Position numbers and translations under genes: made by a program
Notes under the pieces: generated by a model
Seen by the model: the letters and a program-made list of their open reading frames with translations, nothing else
What the model was told of the DNA's origin: nothing
The model's database searches: none
Source: Chromera velia
Lineage: Eukaryota > Sar > Chromeraceae
Length of the DNA: 49,297 bases
Assembly (NCBI GenBank): GCA_018398765.1
Contig: JAHBMJ010000373.1
Coordinates: 1 to 49,297 of the forward strand
Reading direction: 5' to 3'
Part shown: one piece after another, positions 12,718 to 26,440 of the stretch
Numbering within the stretch: position 1 is the first letter of the stretch
Layout: the number at the start of each line of letters is the position of its first letter

Positions 12718-12886
12718 ATAATGATTATGGGTGGTCTTATGAAAAAAATAAGAACTTGAAAGAGTTTTACAGCCAAAAAGATTCATCTTTATGAGACAAA
12801 CCAACTAGTTTAATCCATTTTTTGAGAAAGTGATTTTTGGGTGAGAAATCGGCTTCCAAAGTTAGGTCACTCCCCATAATCATTAT
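12718..12886. repeat. Inverted repeat, possible small MITE-like element
   Basis: A 14-bp arm ATAATGATTATGGG at 12718-12731 is matched exactly in reverse complement at 12873-12886. The 141 bp between are AT-rich and non-coding. No clear target-site duplication was identified, so mobility is only a suggestion. Confidence 0.4.
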
Positions 12887-12995
12887 GAAATTCAGAGTTA
12901 CTATAAAAATTCATAAGTATTATGAAAGTACCCCTTTAAGTTACTAACCGACTGATCGATGGGTTACATCAATTTTTAAAAATATATAAAAAGAT

Positions 12996-13031
<36 letters not shown>

Positions 13032-13568
13032 CGGCGACGGAAATAGATAAATCATTTCATCTATGCCTATAGATCTATACAGTCAAAAGAAATCTCTAAG
13101 AATCGATCTACGGATATGCGTGTACATGCATACAATCTAAAGTTAACTATATGTCTTTAACATTTACTAGGATGATATTTGCACTCTGATTTATATATGA
13201 AGTTGTACTGATTGAAATTCATTTGTTGGCCGTGTCTCTTATACGTATCGGTCATCCAAATCCAAGGCGCCTTCTGCAAGCAAATCATTAAAGGAAACAA
13301 CATCAAATCAGTCGGGAACACATCACTCAATCAGTCACAGTCTTTGCCCGCTTGTTTGGCAAGATCGACGTAACAACGACGTTGTGCATGTTGTACGAAA
13401 ATGTATTAATATTGCGTCAATGCAGAGAGGAAAACTTTCTGTATTGTCGATTTCTGGTTTTCTTGATTCTGGGTTCATTTCCTTGCGGACTCACTTTCTC
13501 ACTGGTCACAGTCTGTTGCTTGTGTGTGTTTTTTACCACTTGCTATTGTTTTTCATCAAGGGTACCTT

Positions 13569-13955
13569 CTACTCCTTTCCCCTTCCTTGTTCACTATCTT
13601 GAGTGACTGACTGACTGACTGACTGTTTGACGGCACCCCAAACCGCCTCGCGCAAAATGGATTTTCTGTACAGCTCCATCTGTGCCACAACAGCTGAGGG
13701 CCAAGGGGGTCCCGCCGCTGCTCCATCGGGAGGGGCAGCCGTCTCGGTCCGAGTCCCTGGCTGTGTTCCTTGACTGCTCTCTGCAGTCCGTCCTTGGCCT
13801 GCCTCCGTCCCCTGCCGACAGAGACTCCCTGGCCCAGTCGGGATGGACCTGGGCCCCCCGACTATTGCAAGAACCTCACCTGACGAGAGCAGCAACTGGA
13901 CCCACCCAGAGGACCAAGCCACTGCCCAAATCTGCTCCATCGATCAATCAGAAAA

Positions 13956-13986
<31 letters not shown>

Positions 13987-16351
13987 GAGTAGAGAACAAA
14001 ATGTTGTCCATCAATTCCATTGGGCAACATTGAAAGTGTTCAAAGGATTGAACGGAGAACGCGGACTTCGATTTTCCTGACACAATCTGGCCTCATGAAG
14101 GAAAGACTTGCTCATGCACAACAAGACCTTTCTGTGTATCGTCGACTGATAGGAGGACCGCCAATCTCATCCCAACGTGTGTGTCAGGATGCTCAAACTG
14201 ACTTGTCTAACTACTTTCCACAACTAATGAAAAACGCAGCATCCAAACAAATGAGCAGGCAGTGACCGACTGACCCCTGTTCTCCGCACACACGCGGCGT
14301 GCACTGCGAGGGGGCGGTTGCCACCGGCATAGGGGGGCTGGGGCGCTGTTGCGGGTCTGCGTCTGTCTGGTTTTCTTTCCGACGCGCTTACTGCTGTGCC
14401 TTTTTCGTCTTTGATTTGTCGTGAAGATGCGACAGAGACTTTTGAGCGTCGTCCAATACTTCTATTGAACGCCCTGGATGTCGACCGCGAGGTTCTCAGT
14501 CTTTTGAGAGAAGTGTTGTTTAGATCTGCAGATGTGGGGGGATCTAGACGGAAAGAAGTCAATTTATGGAAGTGGGGAAGCGGGCCCTTCCACACGGATG
14601 CATGGCCGGAAGGGGTCAACAAAAAGCACTCACTCGCAAGGGCATCCCAGGACCACCAACTGCCTGGCAAAAGCCCTCGAGCAAGCACACGTTTCTCCAA
14701 ACTTCGACGTGCATCCTCCACCTCAGCACTGCTCTCTTGCTTGTCTCGACCCACAGTCTCCCCCCCTTCTTGTCCTTCTGCGTCACCACTCTGAGTGTCA
14801 TGTGGGGGGGGCGTTGGATCTCCTTCCTCTCCGTCCGAGTTGGCGTCGGAGGAAACAAAACTTCCACTGGCGGAACTCGAAAGACTCGCGAAGCTGTCCT
14901 GAGACCCCCCAAACAAGTCAATAGTCGACCCTCCTCGCCCCCCCCTTGCTTCCATCAGGGCTGCCAGAAAGCTCCCAGGGGATGAAGCCGTGAGCAGGGT
15001 TCTGGCCAATCGTTCAGGGTGGTATTGGAAGAGCAGCTGCTCATGACGGGTATTCGACTTGGAAGGCGAACCGGCGGCCTCCCAAGGGGAGCCGGAGGTC
15101 GAGGAGCTCTGCTGTCCCATCTGCTTCGCCATATGCGCCGCCGTTCTGGTGGACAAGATTCCGGCAGGCACGGCACAGACCAACGAACCACCCCTGCACG
15201 CAAAGAACAAATACTCACACATGCACACGTATGCGCACACATCTGAACAGACAGGGTGGACGGGGCAGAAAGCAGGGAGACAGACAGAGAGGTAGTGAAG
15301 GAGGGAAGCTTGATCCATACGAAGAGTCCTCCAGAAGAAATGGTGGGCGAAGCAAGACCGAAGAGCCGTAGAGATTTGAGGGCATTCCACGAAGAGAAGA
15401 CTTTTTCGTGACCTTCTCGAGTGGCTTTCTGTGTGTTTCGCCGTCACAAAGGAAGAAAATAAAGTAATCGATGGCAAAAGAAACACTTCGGAAAGACCCA
15501 CGCGCACAAAAAGAGCACAGCCGGAGCCCCTTTGACTGAGCGCCCCGCTTTGGATGCTGCAGAGACAGAGGAAGGCGACAGCTCCCCCCATTTTCCTCCC
15601 TGCTTCCGTCTACTGGGAGTGAATCCCAGAGCCCTCTGCTCGCTCTTGAAGGAGACTCCTGATCGCGCCTTTAAAATCGGGAGCTGTACTTTCGCGGCCA
15701 ACGCCTTCTTTCCTGTCGGATCGACTGCAGCCTTCCTTGCACTCAACTTCCACTTATTTGCCTCACGAGCGCGTTCCGTCTCTGTTTGTCCCTTCAGTTG
15801 ATCTGTCTTGTGCCTCATCAGGTCCATCTCCTCGTCGAACCCCCTTGAGGCACTCACACCCCGCATGGCTGCAGATGCCGCCGCGTCCCGAAACGTCTGC
15901 ACTCTCTGAAGGGCCCCTTTGGGAGGCGAAACTGTGGGGGACGTCGTCTCGTGACGGGGGGGCGACAGAAGGAAAACTTCCGCAGAGACGATGCTGAGGT
16001 CCTCCGCAGAGATGTGTTTTTGAGAATTTCCCCCTGACTGTTCAGCCGCAGCCCCCGAGAATCTAGGGCTAAGCGCCATTTCCTCGAGGTCTGCCTCCTG
16101 TTGCGTCTGCTTGCGGGGGGCAGGAACAGATACCAGTGGGTGGCCTCTGCAGAGCTCGACTGTGTTGAAGACCTCCAGAGGGGAGGGGTCTTCCGTGGCA
16201 TCCCATAGAATGGCGGTGCCGCTGACGTCACAAGAAACCACCAAGTGGAGTCGTGCGGCGAGGGCTGAAATGGAGTGTTTGTGGCTGTTTGCGTAGACAG
16301 CTGCTCGTGGAGGTGCACTCTGCAGATACACACACAGAAATGTACTCAGTG

Positions 16352-16387
<36 letters not shown>

Positions 16388-19300
16388 CCTGGGAGAAAAA
16401 GTATCTGTCGGTGTTCACATGCGTGCAACTGAAAGGTTGTTTCCAGGTTTGCATGAAAGCCAATGAATCGAATCGTTTGGGAAGCAGCGGACCGTCAACG
16501 GTCATCTGGCGGGAGGCAGGAAGCAAAGAAGCAAGGAGAGAGTCAAGCAAGCCAGCAATCAGGGAGGAAAGTAAGGAAGACTTGCCTGCGACATCCACTG
16601 CTGGGGAGCGAAGAGGACCGTTCCCTCTGCGGACCCCGCAACCAGTGCCCAGGGTGTCAGCCCTGCCTGCATCACAAGAAAGTCTGTGATCTGAAGCCGG
16701 CCTGTCGGGGCGCTTGGTTCGGTCTTGTGCGACTGCTGCTGAAGACAACTCATTGAACGACCCAGAGAGCGAACACTCTCCGTGGGCGCTCCTCCTGCCT
16801 CCGTCTCCCCGTCTCCATTTTTTCCTGCTTGGCTTACCCCTCCTAACGTCGCACGAGACCGTGCTATCCGGAAGGTTAGCCGTCTCCTGTTGAATGCTGC
16901 TCTCTTTCGGTCGTACGGAGCTGAAGATGGAGCAGCAATTTGACTCATGTCTCCCCCCCCACCTGTAGGGAGTGCCAGCCTGCCCACCTCCACCGGACAA
17001 CCCCCCCCCCTGGGAGCACCCAGATCCAACCGTTTCTCTGCAACACCCCCGAAGGCGGCAGTAATGTGGAGGACGCCCTTGAAGTCCAACCAGAGAAGGG
17101 AGTCGCCGTTCGTGTGACTCCGCATCTGCATACATAGATAGCATTCAGTCAGAGAGAGAGACGCACAACATTCATAGAGCTTTGTGACCCCGGCATCTCT
17201 CTCTGCTTCTGTCTGTCATCGCGCAATACATTCTTCCGCCGCCACCCTCTCTCTCCTTCCTTTCTTTCACTGCATAAATGTGTGTAACCTGCAATAATTT
17301 CCCACGAGAGATGTAGACAGTAAAATGCGTTCACCAGTGGAAGCCTCCGATTCCGAAAAAATTAATTCAAAGACCTGCCTCCTTTTTGACCATGCAGTCA
17401 GCACGACTGCAGCAGAGCTTTCTCTAAACATGACCAATATGACTGTCATGAACACACACACACACACACACACAAGATTCAGCGCACATCCGTACTCGCC
17501 TTTGTTGGCAAGGCTTCTCCTGGCAGGCACAGGAAGAATGAGCTCTCGAGAGACCCCCTCTCCAAACTCCAAACCGTCGCAACCCCGACTGAGTCCACAC
17601 ACACCAAACCCGAACCAGTGCCAAATCCAATGCTCACAGCGGAATGAAGCTCCACTCCTCCCCCTCCCTGCGAAAGAGTACGGGGCCACTTAACCCCCGG
17701 CACTACATTACCGTCTCCCTCTTCTTCTTTTTCTGAGCGTCGATATCCTCCCGACTCCCCTCCTTTTTTATCTTCCGCCTTACTTCCCGGAGATTTCCTT
17801 CCACCCCCCGCTCCTCCTTCCCGGTCCTCCCCTTTCTCTGCATCCCCCCCCATTCCAGATAGAGCGACTAAGGTCTGCTCTCCCGCTGCTCCCTCCTCTG
17901 GCCAAGTCCTCTTGCTGTTGATTGTCACCGCTCTGTTCCGCGTCTGTCTCGTCGCATCAGCAACTGCAGACGTTCTCCCTCTCTGCCTCCCCCCTCCCGC
18001 CCCCTCATGCGGCCCCACCACTGCACCTTCATCAAAAAACTCCGACGGAGACAGATTCAAAGACCGTTGTCCCCCCTTTTTCCCCTGCACCCCCGATGGT
18101 GCCTTGGCCTTCCTCGTGTGCTCAGGAGCCAGGGAAGGCTCCCAAGTGTCTGTGGTGGAGAACCCCACCAGCTGCCTGCCAACCACAGGAACTCCCCCGT
18201 ATTCTTCCAAAGTCCAGAAAGAAAGGGACTTGGCACACAAAACCAGCTGGCTGACTTCCCTGTCGAAGTAACAACAGGACACAGAGCCGCCCAAATGAGG
18301 AAGGCGGCAGGTGAGCAGACAGTCTAGGATAGCAGAAGAGTGGATCGAGACCACTCCACTCTCCAGAACCGACAAAATCGCGTGATGACTCTTCCCTACG
18401 AACGCAACCGTGACGACGGGCAACCTGAATTCGATTTTCGGTTTGCATTGTATTCATGCAAGCAGCACGAGCACGATGTTCAAAAATGGATGAAAAGTTG
18501 AAGGACGAAAGAAGCAAAGTAAAAAGACACGGGGAAAACCTTTGTGTGCACTCACACAAACGCATTTTTCGTGCCAACGCTAAAGCACCACAGTCATACA
18601 CAACTTCTTGTCAGCACAGCGAAGACAAAAGGCAAGAGAGGGAACAACTGGAAGGGGTAAAGGAAACAGCCTATCGAGGAAATAGATTTTCCTCACTCAC
18701 GTCTCAGCAGCGCAGACGGGGAATTCTCCTCTTTTCTTTCGTGTTGTTGCATCCCAGATCTGCATTCAGGGCGCCAAAAGGGCGAAATGCAGCAGAAAAG
18801 AGTGCGCACAAAAAGAAGCAGATGGAAAAAAAGCCTAGACAGACAGAGGCAGAGCTGCCATCCAATTGAAGGGAAGGAGATGTTCTTGAGACAGATCGAG
18901 AAATAAAGTCCGTGACACACACGTCGGGATGCTCCGTTTTGGACGCAATGAGTCTCCCTTGCTTGTTTGTGGGTGTTCGCAAAAGAGGGAGCTAGAAAGA
19001 GAGGGCGACGAGGACGCGTAAGTGAGGATTTTGCTCTGACCTGAACGGTCGCACATTGAGAGGCGACTGCCAGCAGTCCGAGGCGCGAGGAGATGTCACA
19101 ACATGCGACATGGAAAGGCTGCAGAAAGCCACGGAGACGAGAACTATTTGATGCGAACAGAATCAAACTCTCTCGTTTAGAATGAATGGTTGCAGTGCGC
19201 TGAATATACGACCTAAAGAAAAGTGTGTACAAAGGAGGAAAAGACACCTTGAGACCATCAACTGGATTCCCTGAAAAAGTTTATCAAACGAAGATGTGGA

Positions 19301-22300
19301 ACGATTCGCTTCAGAGGAAAAAAAGACGAATGAACTGTCTCTGCCTAGCTGCCTACCGCTGAGGACCCATCTGCGTTCATCTGCCAGAGATGCCGGAAGG
19401 TCAGATCCACAGCGGCGATGCTGCCGTCCCCAGCCACCGAGACAACACCGAGCGAAGGAACGAACTCAACCGAGACCACCGGCCCTTTGTGAATATGACT
19501 GCAGGGCAGACAGGAAGAAAAGCACAGAAAAAGGAAGGAAAGGGATTTTCATTTCAGATTTTCAAAACCATAAAGGAGTTTCCCCTGAAGCTGTGCACAA
19601 CCCGACTTTTTGAACTTGCGTGCGTCAATTGATCATCTATGTTTGTACCTGCAGAACTGCATGTTATAAAGTCAGTTCACAAAGAAACCAAAGTCTCTAA
19701 TCTCTCAAGGACGTTCTCCCTCATCATTTCAACAGGCAGGGTGATGGATCAACCTCAGCAGCACACCGCAAGACTCCCACACCTACCGACCTGTGCTGTC
19801 GGAGCAGCGGCTCTTCTCCAGGGTCTGTCTGGATGAGCGGCGTCCCCACCAGTCTGCTGAAGGGCACCCCCTCCTTGCCCTCCCCCGATGCGACCCCGAT
19901 AGTGAGGTCGAAGGCCTGGGATATTCTGTACATCGCCACGCGACCAGACTCAAATCCTGCCAGGAGAATATTCCGGACAAACTCCAAAGGGTTCTCTTCA
20001 AGACAGGCGACGACGTCTGCGGGGTCACTCTTAACAGGAAGCGCGGGGGGAGGACCCGTCCCACCTTTACCTGAAGCCCCGCGCCGCCGCATATCTTCCA
20101 GGGCTCGTCTCTCTGCCTCTGGTAACGTATCTTCATCATCATCTGAAATCTTCTTCTCGGGTAGGTTGGAGGTGTTTGCTGTCACTGTTTGAGCTGCAAT
20201 TTTCTCGGTAGCTGTTTCACTTTGTTCATTTTCTTCTTCCGCATTTTTTGAAGTACCGAAAGACTTCACTGAAGTGTGTGCCTCGCTCTCTTCTCCATCA
20301 ACTCCTGACGCGTCCCTTTGGACTTCTCTTTCCCCTCCAGCGTTTTGAAAACTTCCGGTTCGGGGCTTCTGCTTCCCGTCATCCCCTCCTCTTTCTCCCT
20401 GTTGAGTCTTGGCCCTTTTTTTCTTGAAGCCTCTTGCCGTTCTCCCCGAGGCTTTCAGTCGCAACTCAGTCAAAGATACTGGGAGAGAAAGAGCGGTTGG
20501 GACATTTACTAGGGAGGTGTCGGAATTTTGCTGTTGGTGTTGCTGTGTTTGCTGCTGCTGCCTGTTGGAGGACGAAGGCGGCCTCTTGCAACCCTTCCGG
20601 AGAGGCCCGTCCGACCCTAGGAGGGCAGCTCGGAATACATGGGTCTGGTGGAGGCCTGCAAGTATTAATGAAGCAGATGGATGATTCGTTCGGAACACTC
20701 TTTCTCAGTCAAAATCAGGACAGTTGTGCATGTAGAAAGAAGGGAAGGAACACAAAGAGGGAAATCAAGTGGAAGTCAAGTGAAGCGCATTAATCACCGT
20801 GCACCTACCTGCACGGTCCTCCATCCGCTTCCGGTACTTCCCCACTCCCCACCCCCTTCCAAACTGACCGACCAGAGTCTCTCTTTCCAAACGCCCTGTA
20901 TGCCTGGTAGATTGCGATGTGCCCGTCTCCAAATCCAAGGGCCACTCTTCGGGTCTCAAGCTGAGACGCCATCGCCGTCACGTAGAGGCAGCTGCGCGTC
21001 TGCATCGTGACATGAAGACCCGGAGTTGGTTGGAAAGAAGAAAGAAAACTCAGCACGGAATTCTGCCAGGCTTGTCTAAAAAGACAAATTCGGAATTCTG
21101 CCAGCAATCTGTTGTGCAACGCGACGAAAAATGAAACTCAATGAGTTTTGCCCCAGCCTGCCCTTCGTCTTTCTACCTGCATGTCCAAGTGAATGTCTGT
21201 CTCCCTGCCCGAATGCTTGCCTGACGGTTTGTGACCTTCTCAATCAGCGTACTGGTGCAATACACTGACTAACCTTTGCTACGGCTGGTTGTAGGTGGAG
21301 CGTCCTTTTCTCTCCAATTTGTTGCTGTGCGAGCTCAAGTTCCTTGAACAGAGGCTGAAGGAGAACACCGGAGCTCCGGGCAGTCTGGGCTTCTAGCATC
21401 TGAAGAAGAAGAAGAAGAAGAAGAAGAAGAAGAAGAGGGAGGGTGAGCTTTTTTTTGCCCATTTATTCGTTGTTTTGGGTTTTCATGCATCGGCCTGATT
21501 AATTGAAGAGAGAAAAGTCTTCACGCAATCCTTCGGACCAGGGTGACGGAACAAAAGGGAAAACAGAAGACGACAAGCCATCCTGCTGGAGGTAGGAGAA
21601 AGCACGGTACTGTGTGTGTATTACCTAGCTCGTGTGAATATGGCGCGAAAAAAAACATTGAATGACAATTGGCTACTCTTTAAAAATGCGGCGGCAAATT
21701 ATGCACAAAGTAAGAGGTACTCAGCGGACGTTCACTCACGTCTTGAGGCGTCACCACTGGGTGGTTGGCTGGAAGTTTCTCTGCTGCTGGGCACGTGGGA
21801 GTGCTTGCGACTGGGAAGAATGCGCTCCCGGCTACTCCAGGGGAAACGTTCTCCGGGGATGAGGGGGAGAAGACACTTTCTCTGGGTGTTTGTGCAACCA
21901 GATTTTGCAAAGCGTCTCCCTTCAAATCAGAAGGTGAGGTGTCAAACTGGACACTCCTTTTTGTTATCAATCCAGTATGTTCTAACCCTTTCAATCGCGC
22001 TTCGGGACTGGATTCTTCCTCCCTCATTCCGCTTCTCGCCCTCTCGCTGATCACCCTCTTTCTTTCTTCCTTTGCCATTCGACTTCGCATCATCTCTTGT
22101 GCCTCTGGAGGGAGGTCCGAGAAAAGAGACGATTGACCTAAAAGAGGATCAGCTTTCGAAGTCTGACGGCTCGGAGCCGCGCTCTGGGCCCTGTCAAAAA
22201 AAGAGAGCACACGCAAAGGGTTACGTTACAGCAGAGGGACGGCATTTAAAGAAAATTTCAGACAACAACAAACATAGGCAAAACCGCCCAGCTCTTCAAT

Positions 22301-23389
22301 CCAAATCGATGCTGAATAACATGCAAGCCTGTACACCGAAGTGAAGAAGGCACAGCTGGAAGAACTTTTCATACTGCTTGTTTGTAGTGTTGCAGCTGAG
22401 AATCTTACAAGAAAAAACGTTCTGAATCGCACATTCCCTGACAAAGCCCCCCATGTGCAGACAGTCACTCTGCTGACCTGCTGGCACCCGTTTGCATGCT
22501 TGGTCGTCGGCTGGAGGTGAGAGGCCGTCGATCGGTAGCGCCTCTGGAGGGACCCCGGAAAGATCCGTTGAGAGAGGACGGACTCCTTGGAAGACGCGTA
22601 AAGTCCAAGAGAGGAACTGCTAAATTTCTCTTGTTTGAAGGTTGATGAGACTCATGGGCTGTGACTGCAGAAGACTGCTGATGTTTTTGACTTGGGTCGT
22701 TGTCCTTGAGGGGGTCTCCTGTGCTTTGGCGGTTTGCTGTCTGTGAGACTTTGGAAGGTTGCGGCTGTGCTTGGATTATTGTTGAGACACTTCGCTGACT
22801 GGAGGGCGGACGGGGAGTGGCTTCATTTCCCCCTGTAGCTACGACAACTTTTGCAGCTTTCTCTGCAAACATGTTTCGTCTTTCTTGAGACGCTCGGCTT
22901 CTTTCCCTTTCCCTCTCGCGTGCTCTCTCTTTCTCCCTCTCCCGATCTGCAGCTGAAGGCTTGAGAAGAAAAGAAATAATGTCGTCAAGGACGGATCCGT
23001 CAGGGAGGGGGAGACGAGACGCTGCGAGCGCCTGCATCTGTAAGAAGGGAGCGGCAAACCCCACGTTCTTCACTCTGAGGGCCTGCTGTCCGAATGGGGC
23101 AGTCTGGTTCACCTGCACACACAAATAAACATCAGGACAGTCTACCTGCTCTTGTCCTATTCTGTCCACAGGAAGCGAATGCAGGTCAAGGTGGCCCAAC
23201 GTGAGAAGATCAAGGGGTCTGCTGACTGACAGAAATCGAAAAACACCCCGCCAACTGATTAGGGGGTCGCCTAGTCAGCCAGACCGACAGACGGACAACC
23301 TACCTATACGACTCCTTTTTTCAAGACAGACAGACAAGAAGAAAAAAGGAAGGAAGGAAGGAAGGAAGAAAGAAAGAAAGAAAGAATTA

Positions 23390-23421
<32 letters not shown>

Positions 23422-23425
23422 AAAA

Positions 23426-23465
<40 letters not shown>

Positions 23466-24086
23466 AATAAATTTATTTACCCTCAGAGAAGGGCAATAAA
23501 AACTTTTTTTTGCAGTAAGTTCCGGAGACAATGATAGACAAATTGCCAAAGGGAGACAAATTTGCATGCAGAAGCATTGATCTATCTATCTTTATACGCA
23601 CCTGCGGAAAGAATGTATCCTGCTCTCTCTGCCTCTCAACGAGTAGATTCAATTGTCGTCTCTCCTCTAGCATTGCAGAATCCCGTTTTCCGCTTTCACG
23701 GATCTCTCGCAAGATCTGCTTGAATCGTAAACGCGCAAATTTGACCCCTCGCAAAGCCCTCTCTTGCCACTCCTTTTCTTCTTCCAGTGCTTGCTGCCCC
23801 TCGGCGCTGTTTGCGTTCCCTCCAGCTCCTCCTCCTGGAGCTGTCCCCGTCTTCTGCTGCTTCTTTGATTGCTGGTGCTTCTGGAAAACCTCCCATGCCA
23901 ACTTTCCAGCAGCTCCCCCGAGACCTGACGTCCTTCTGTCCTTCAACGATCTCTCTGCCTCCTTCTTCCGGGCTCGGGCCATGAGGGCGCCTGCGCGACT
24001 GACCATCTCCTGCACCAAACAGGAAGGAAAGAAGGAAGGAAGGAAGGAAGGAAGGATGCAGCACCGAGGTGCCCTCTCCACAAAAC

Positions 24087-24124
<38 letters not shown>

Positions 24125-24125
24125 G

Positions 24126-24156
<31 letters not shown>

Positions 24157-26007
24157 TTCTCTATCAGTTTGTCTTTCTCTCGTTCTCTTTCTCCCACACG
24201 CACACACACATACACGTATATACGTATTAATATATGTGTATATATATACGGGGAACGTGACATCAGAGATCAGATGAAAACGACTTTAATTTCTGTTCCA
24301 CAACGGATGCCTGCCGCCACGAATCTGAAAGGCATGCACATTGATCAACGTGAAAGCAAGAACACACGCACAAACAAAACTCATCCATGCTTCACTCTCT
24401 TCACCCCCCACTGACCTCCATTGCCAGTTCGATGCGTCGAGCCTTTTCCGTCTCTCTCTTTGCCCTCATTGCCCCCTCCTGTCTGAGTGCACTGATTCTT
24501 GCCTCCTGTCTATGCCGCAGATTGGCTGCCTGGAAGCTCAAAGTCCCAAAAGAACCAAACTCCGGACGGGCCTCCCAGAGCCTGCATGAAAAACAGCATG
24601 GGTTTGAAGAATCGTGATTTGTCACCAGGCACAGAGAAAATTCTCTTGCAAGATCATAGACGCTTACGGACAGCTCTCTCAATGCCACTTTTCATCCTCT
24701 GCTTGCTACCTTTCTTCTTTCTTTTTCAAATGTTCTCTTCAACGCTCCTTTCTCCCTTACCGTCTGCCTGCCGGCCTGCCTCTTTTTCTCACCCCTCTCC
24801 CTCCCTTCGTTCCTTTCTTCCTTTTCTCTTCTCCCTTCTTTCTCTCCAGCCTCTCTTCCTTTGTTCCTCCCTGTACAAAAACTTCTGCCAGGCCGACTGA
24901 CCCGACGACCCCGTCCTTGGCCGCAGTGCAGTAGAGGTCCCCCTCGTGATCGGGAAACGCAGCACGCACACAGTGCTCCACCTTCGCAAAGGGAGGCACA
25001 CCCGGGGTGTGATCTCTGAAATATTTCGTTGCCACGTGACGAATCCGAATCCTGCTTGTACCAAACAGAGCGATGTCTGTGACAGCATCTCTGCAGAGTC
25101 CCTCTCTCTGCAGAGCTTCCAGAAAGGCCTCCCATGATACTCCCTTCCCTTCACCTGAAATGCCAGAAGAGTCCTCAATCAAGCAAGAGTCCCCCTCAGG
25201 CTCTCCAACGCCCCCTCCGGCAGAGGCGGAAGAAGACGCGCGTAGTGTTGAAGTCAACGCACGAATAGATTTCAGAAGCCTTTCGATTGTTTCGCCTGAC
25301 AACCCGTGAACTACGGCTAGATGTCGCTTCAGCGCTCGCGGGTCTGCCCTGACTAACATCGGACCCATGTCAATCACGGCAGTCTCATCGGGAGCAGACG
25401 CATCTGTGGTCACCTTGTCCGGCTGGTCCTTACTTCTGCCCTTTGAATTTCCGCCCTGGCTTGTTGAAGGGGCAGAAGCAGGCGCGTGGTTGTGCCACAG
25501 AAAACTTTCCTGTTTAACGAAAAAGGTGCTCTTTATCGTTCTGAGTGCCTCTGCGGAGAACTCGAATGGGTGCCGGTGTCGATTTCGACTAGCAGAGGGA
25601 GAAGGAGAAGAAGGCAACGGAACAACACCAGCAGGAAGGTCGTCTTCGCTGTCAGTAGTGTCGTCAGAGAATGTTGAAGCACCTGACACAAGATCGGGAA
25701 CATTCTGTCTTCGAAATCTCCCCCCATTCTGCTCAGGCTGTGGCGAAGGCTCGGGAGTGGTTGACTGCTGGCTGTCGGGTCTGGTCCCTCTCGCACTAGG
25801 AGATTGTTGTTTCCCTCTAAACGTAACGTGTTGCTGGAAGTCTTCAGCTGTGGGACTGCGCTTACTATTGGGAGAAGCATCATTCTGCTTTGCTTGGCCA
25901 ATGTCTTGGTCGTCTGAATCAGATTCCTCAACTTGAAAACCTACAAAAGGGTTTGACAACAGCAGGGCCCCACCATGTGTTGCCCGATTTGAGTGTCGCC
26001 GGGTCAT
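13569..26007 (-). CDS. Giant multi-exon WD40-repeat protein
   Basis: Exons read downwards: 26007-24902, 24581-24416, 24009-23602, 23112-22478, 22190-21740, 21399-21274, 20999-20873, 20655-19787, 19118-19041, 18759-18701, 18424-17500, 17125-16586, 16319-about 15508, 15193-14275, 13931-about 13569. The joined frame stays open for about 2,527 residues. Exon 1 is disordered, acidic and Ser-rich, then has an EF-hand-like stretch (VSWEAFLEALQREGL) and the first blade, DLYCTAAKDGVV joined to GLWEA across intron 1. Helical, Arg/Glu-rich segments follow, then WD40 blades: VALGFGDGHIAIYQ, ILLAGFESGRVAMY, LLAVASQCATVQ joined to IWDATT, LSVLESGVVSIH, VDSVGVATVWSL, VVSCDVSGTAILWD, VQLLLSSGEVLAI. Large WD40 scaffolds are typical of cilia; an axonemal or WDR49/WDR64-like role is speculation. 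Introns after exons 11 and 12 have GC donors. The junction after exon 13 is weak, and the 3' end may instead splice to 13252-13273. Confidence 0.75.
16349..16386. repeat. GACA tetranucleotide tract in WD40 gene intron
   Basis: Nine or so GACA units lie in the intron between WD40 exons 12 and 13. A similar run at about 13963-13990 lies in the intron before exon 15. Confidence 0.85.
23342..23466. repeat. GGAA / GAAA tetranucleotide tract in WD40 gene intron
   Basis: A GGAA then GAAA array fills the intron between WD40 exons 3 and 4, giving (TTTC)n on the sense strand. It has the same motif and orientation relative to transcription as the giant tract in the exonuclease gene. Confidence 0.9.
24029..24252. 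repeat. GGAA, CT and CA/TA compound microsatellite in intron
   Basis: GGAA units at about 24029-24056, CT repeats at about 24090-24176 and CA/TA repeats to 24252 lie in the intron between WD40 exons 2 and 3. Confidence 0.85.
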
Positions 26008-26409
26008 TTTGTTGAACCCTTTTCACTCTCTCTGTCCTGTCTGGTGCCTCTAAGTCTCCACTTTCTACATTCAGAAATGGCTGTAGCTGCGAGTTTGACT
26101 GCTCCATTCCGCCAAATGATTCGACACTTGCATACTTTATGGGATTGTGCATGTATGCGTACTGCATGTAGGCGCGAGTGTGCATGCAACACATTGCAAC
26201 ACCCACATGCACGCATGCATGCAACACGCGCATGCGAATGCAACCCCCATGCTAGCAACCATACTGCTCTTCAGCCCAATTAACGAAAACACTCGATCGA
26301 TCGATCGATCGATCAACCGATACATGCATGAAAAAACCGATACGTGCAATCCAAACAAAAACGTATGTATATATATATCTATCTATATATATATATATAT
26401 ATATACGCG

Positions 26410-26440
<31 letters not shown>

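Larger units (their letters stand above)
10472..13568. other. Gene-poor region with 3' flanks, AT-rich DNA and repeats
   Basis: From 10472 to about 11300 the base composition is mixed and probably holds 3' untranslated sequence of the TSP1/vWA gene; several GCATGC palindromes lie at 10845 and 11195-11330. From about 11340 to 13300 it is AT-rich with no credible gene. It contains reverse-oriented GTGTTG-type units (11460-11640), an ATTC array (about 11907-11991), an inverted repeat (12718-12886), and a TA tract (about 12995-13028). A 22-bp block at 13252-13273, following an acceptor TTGCAG, could be a last exon of the WD40 gene on the minus strand. Confidence 0.5.
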
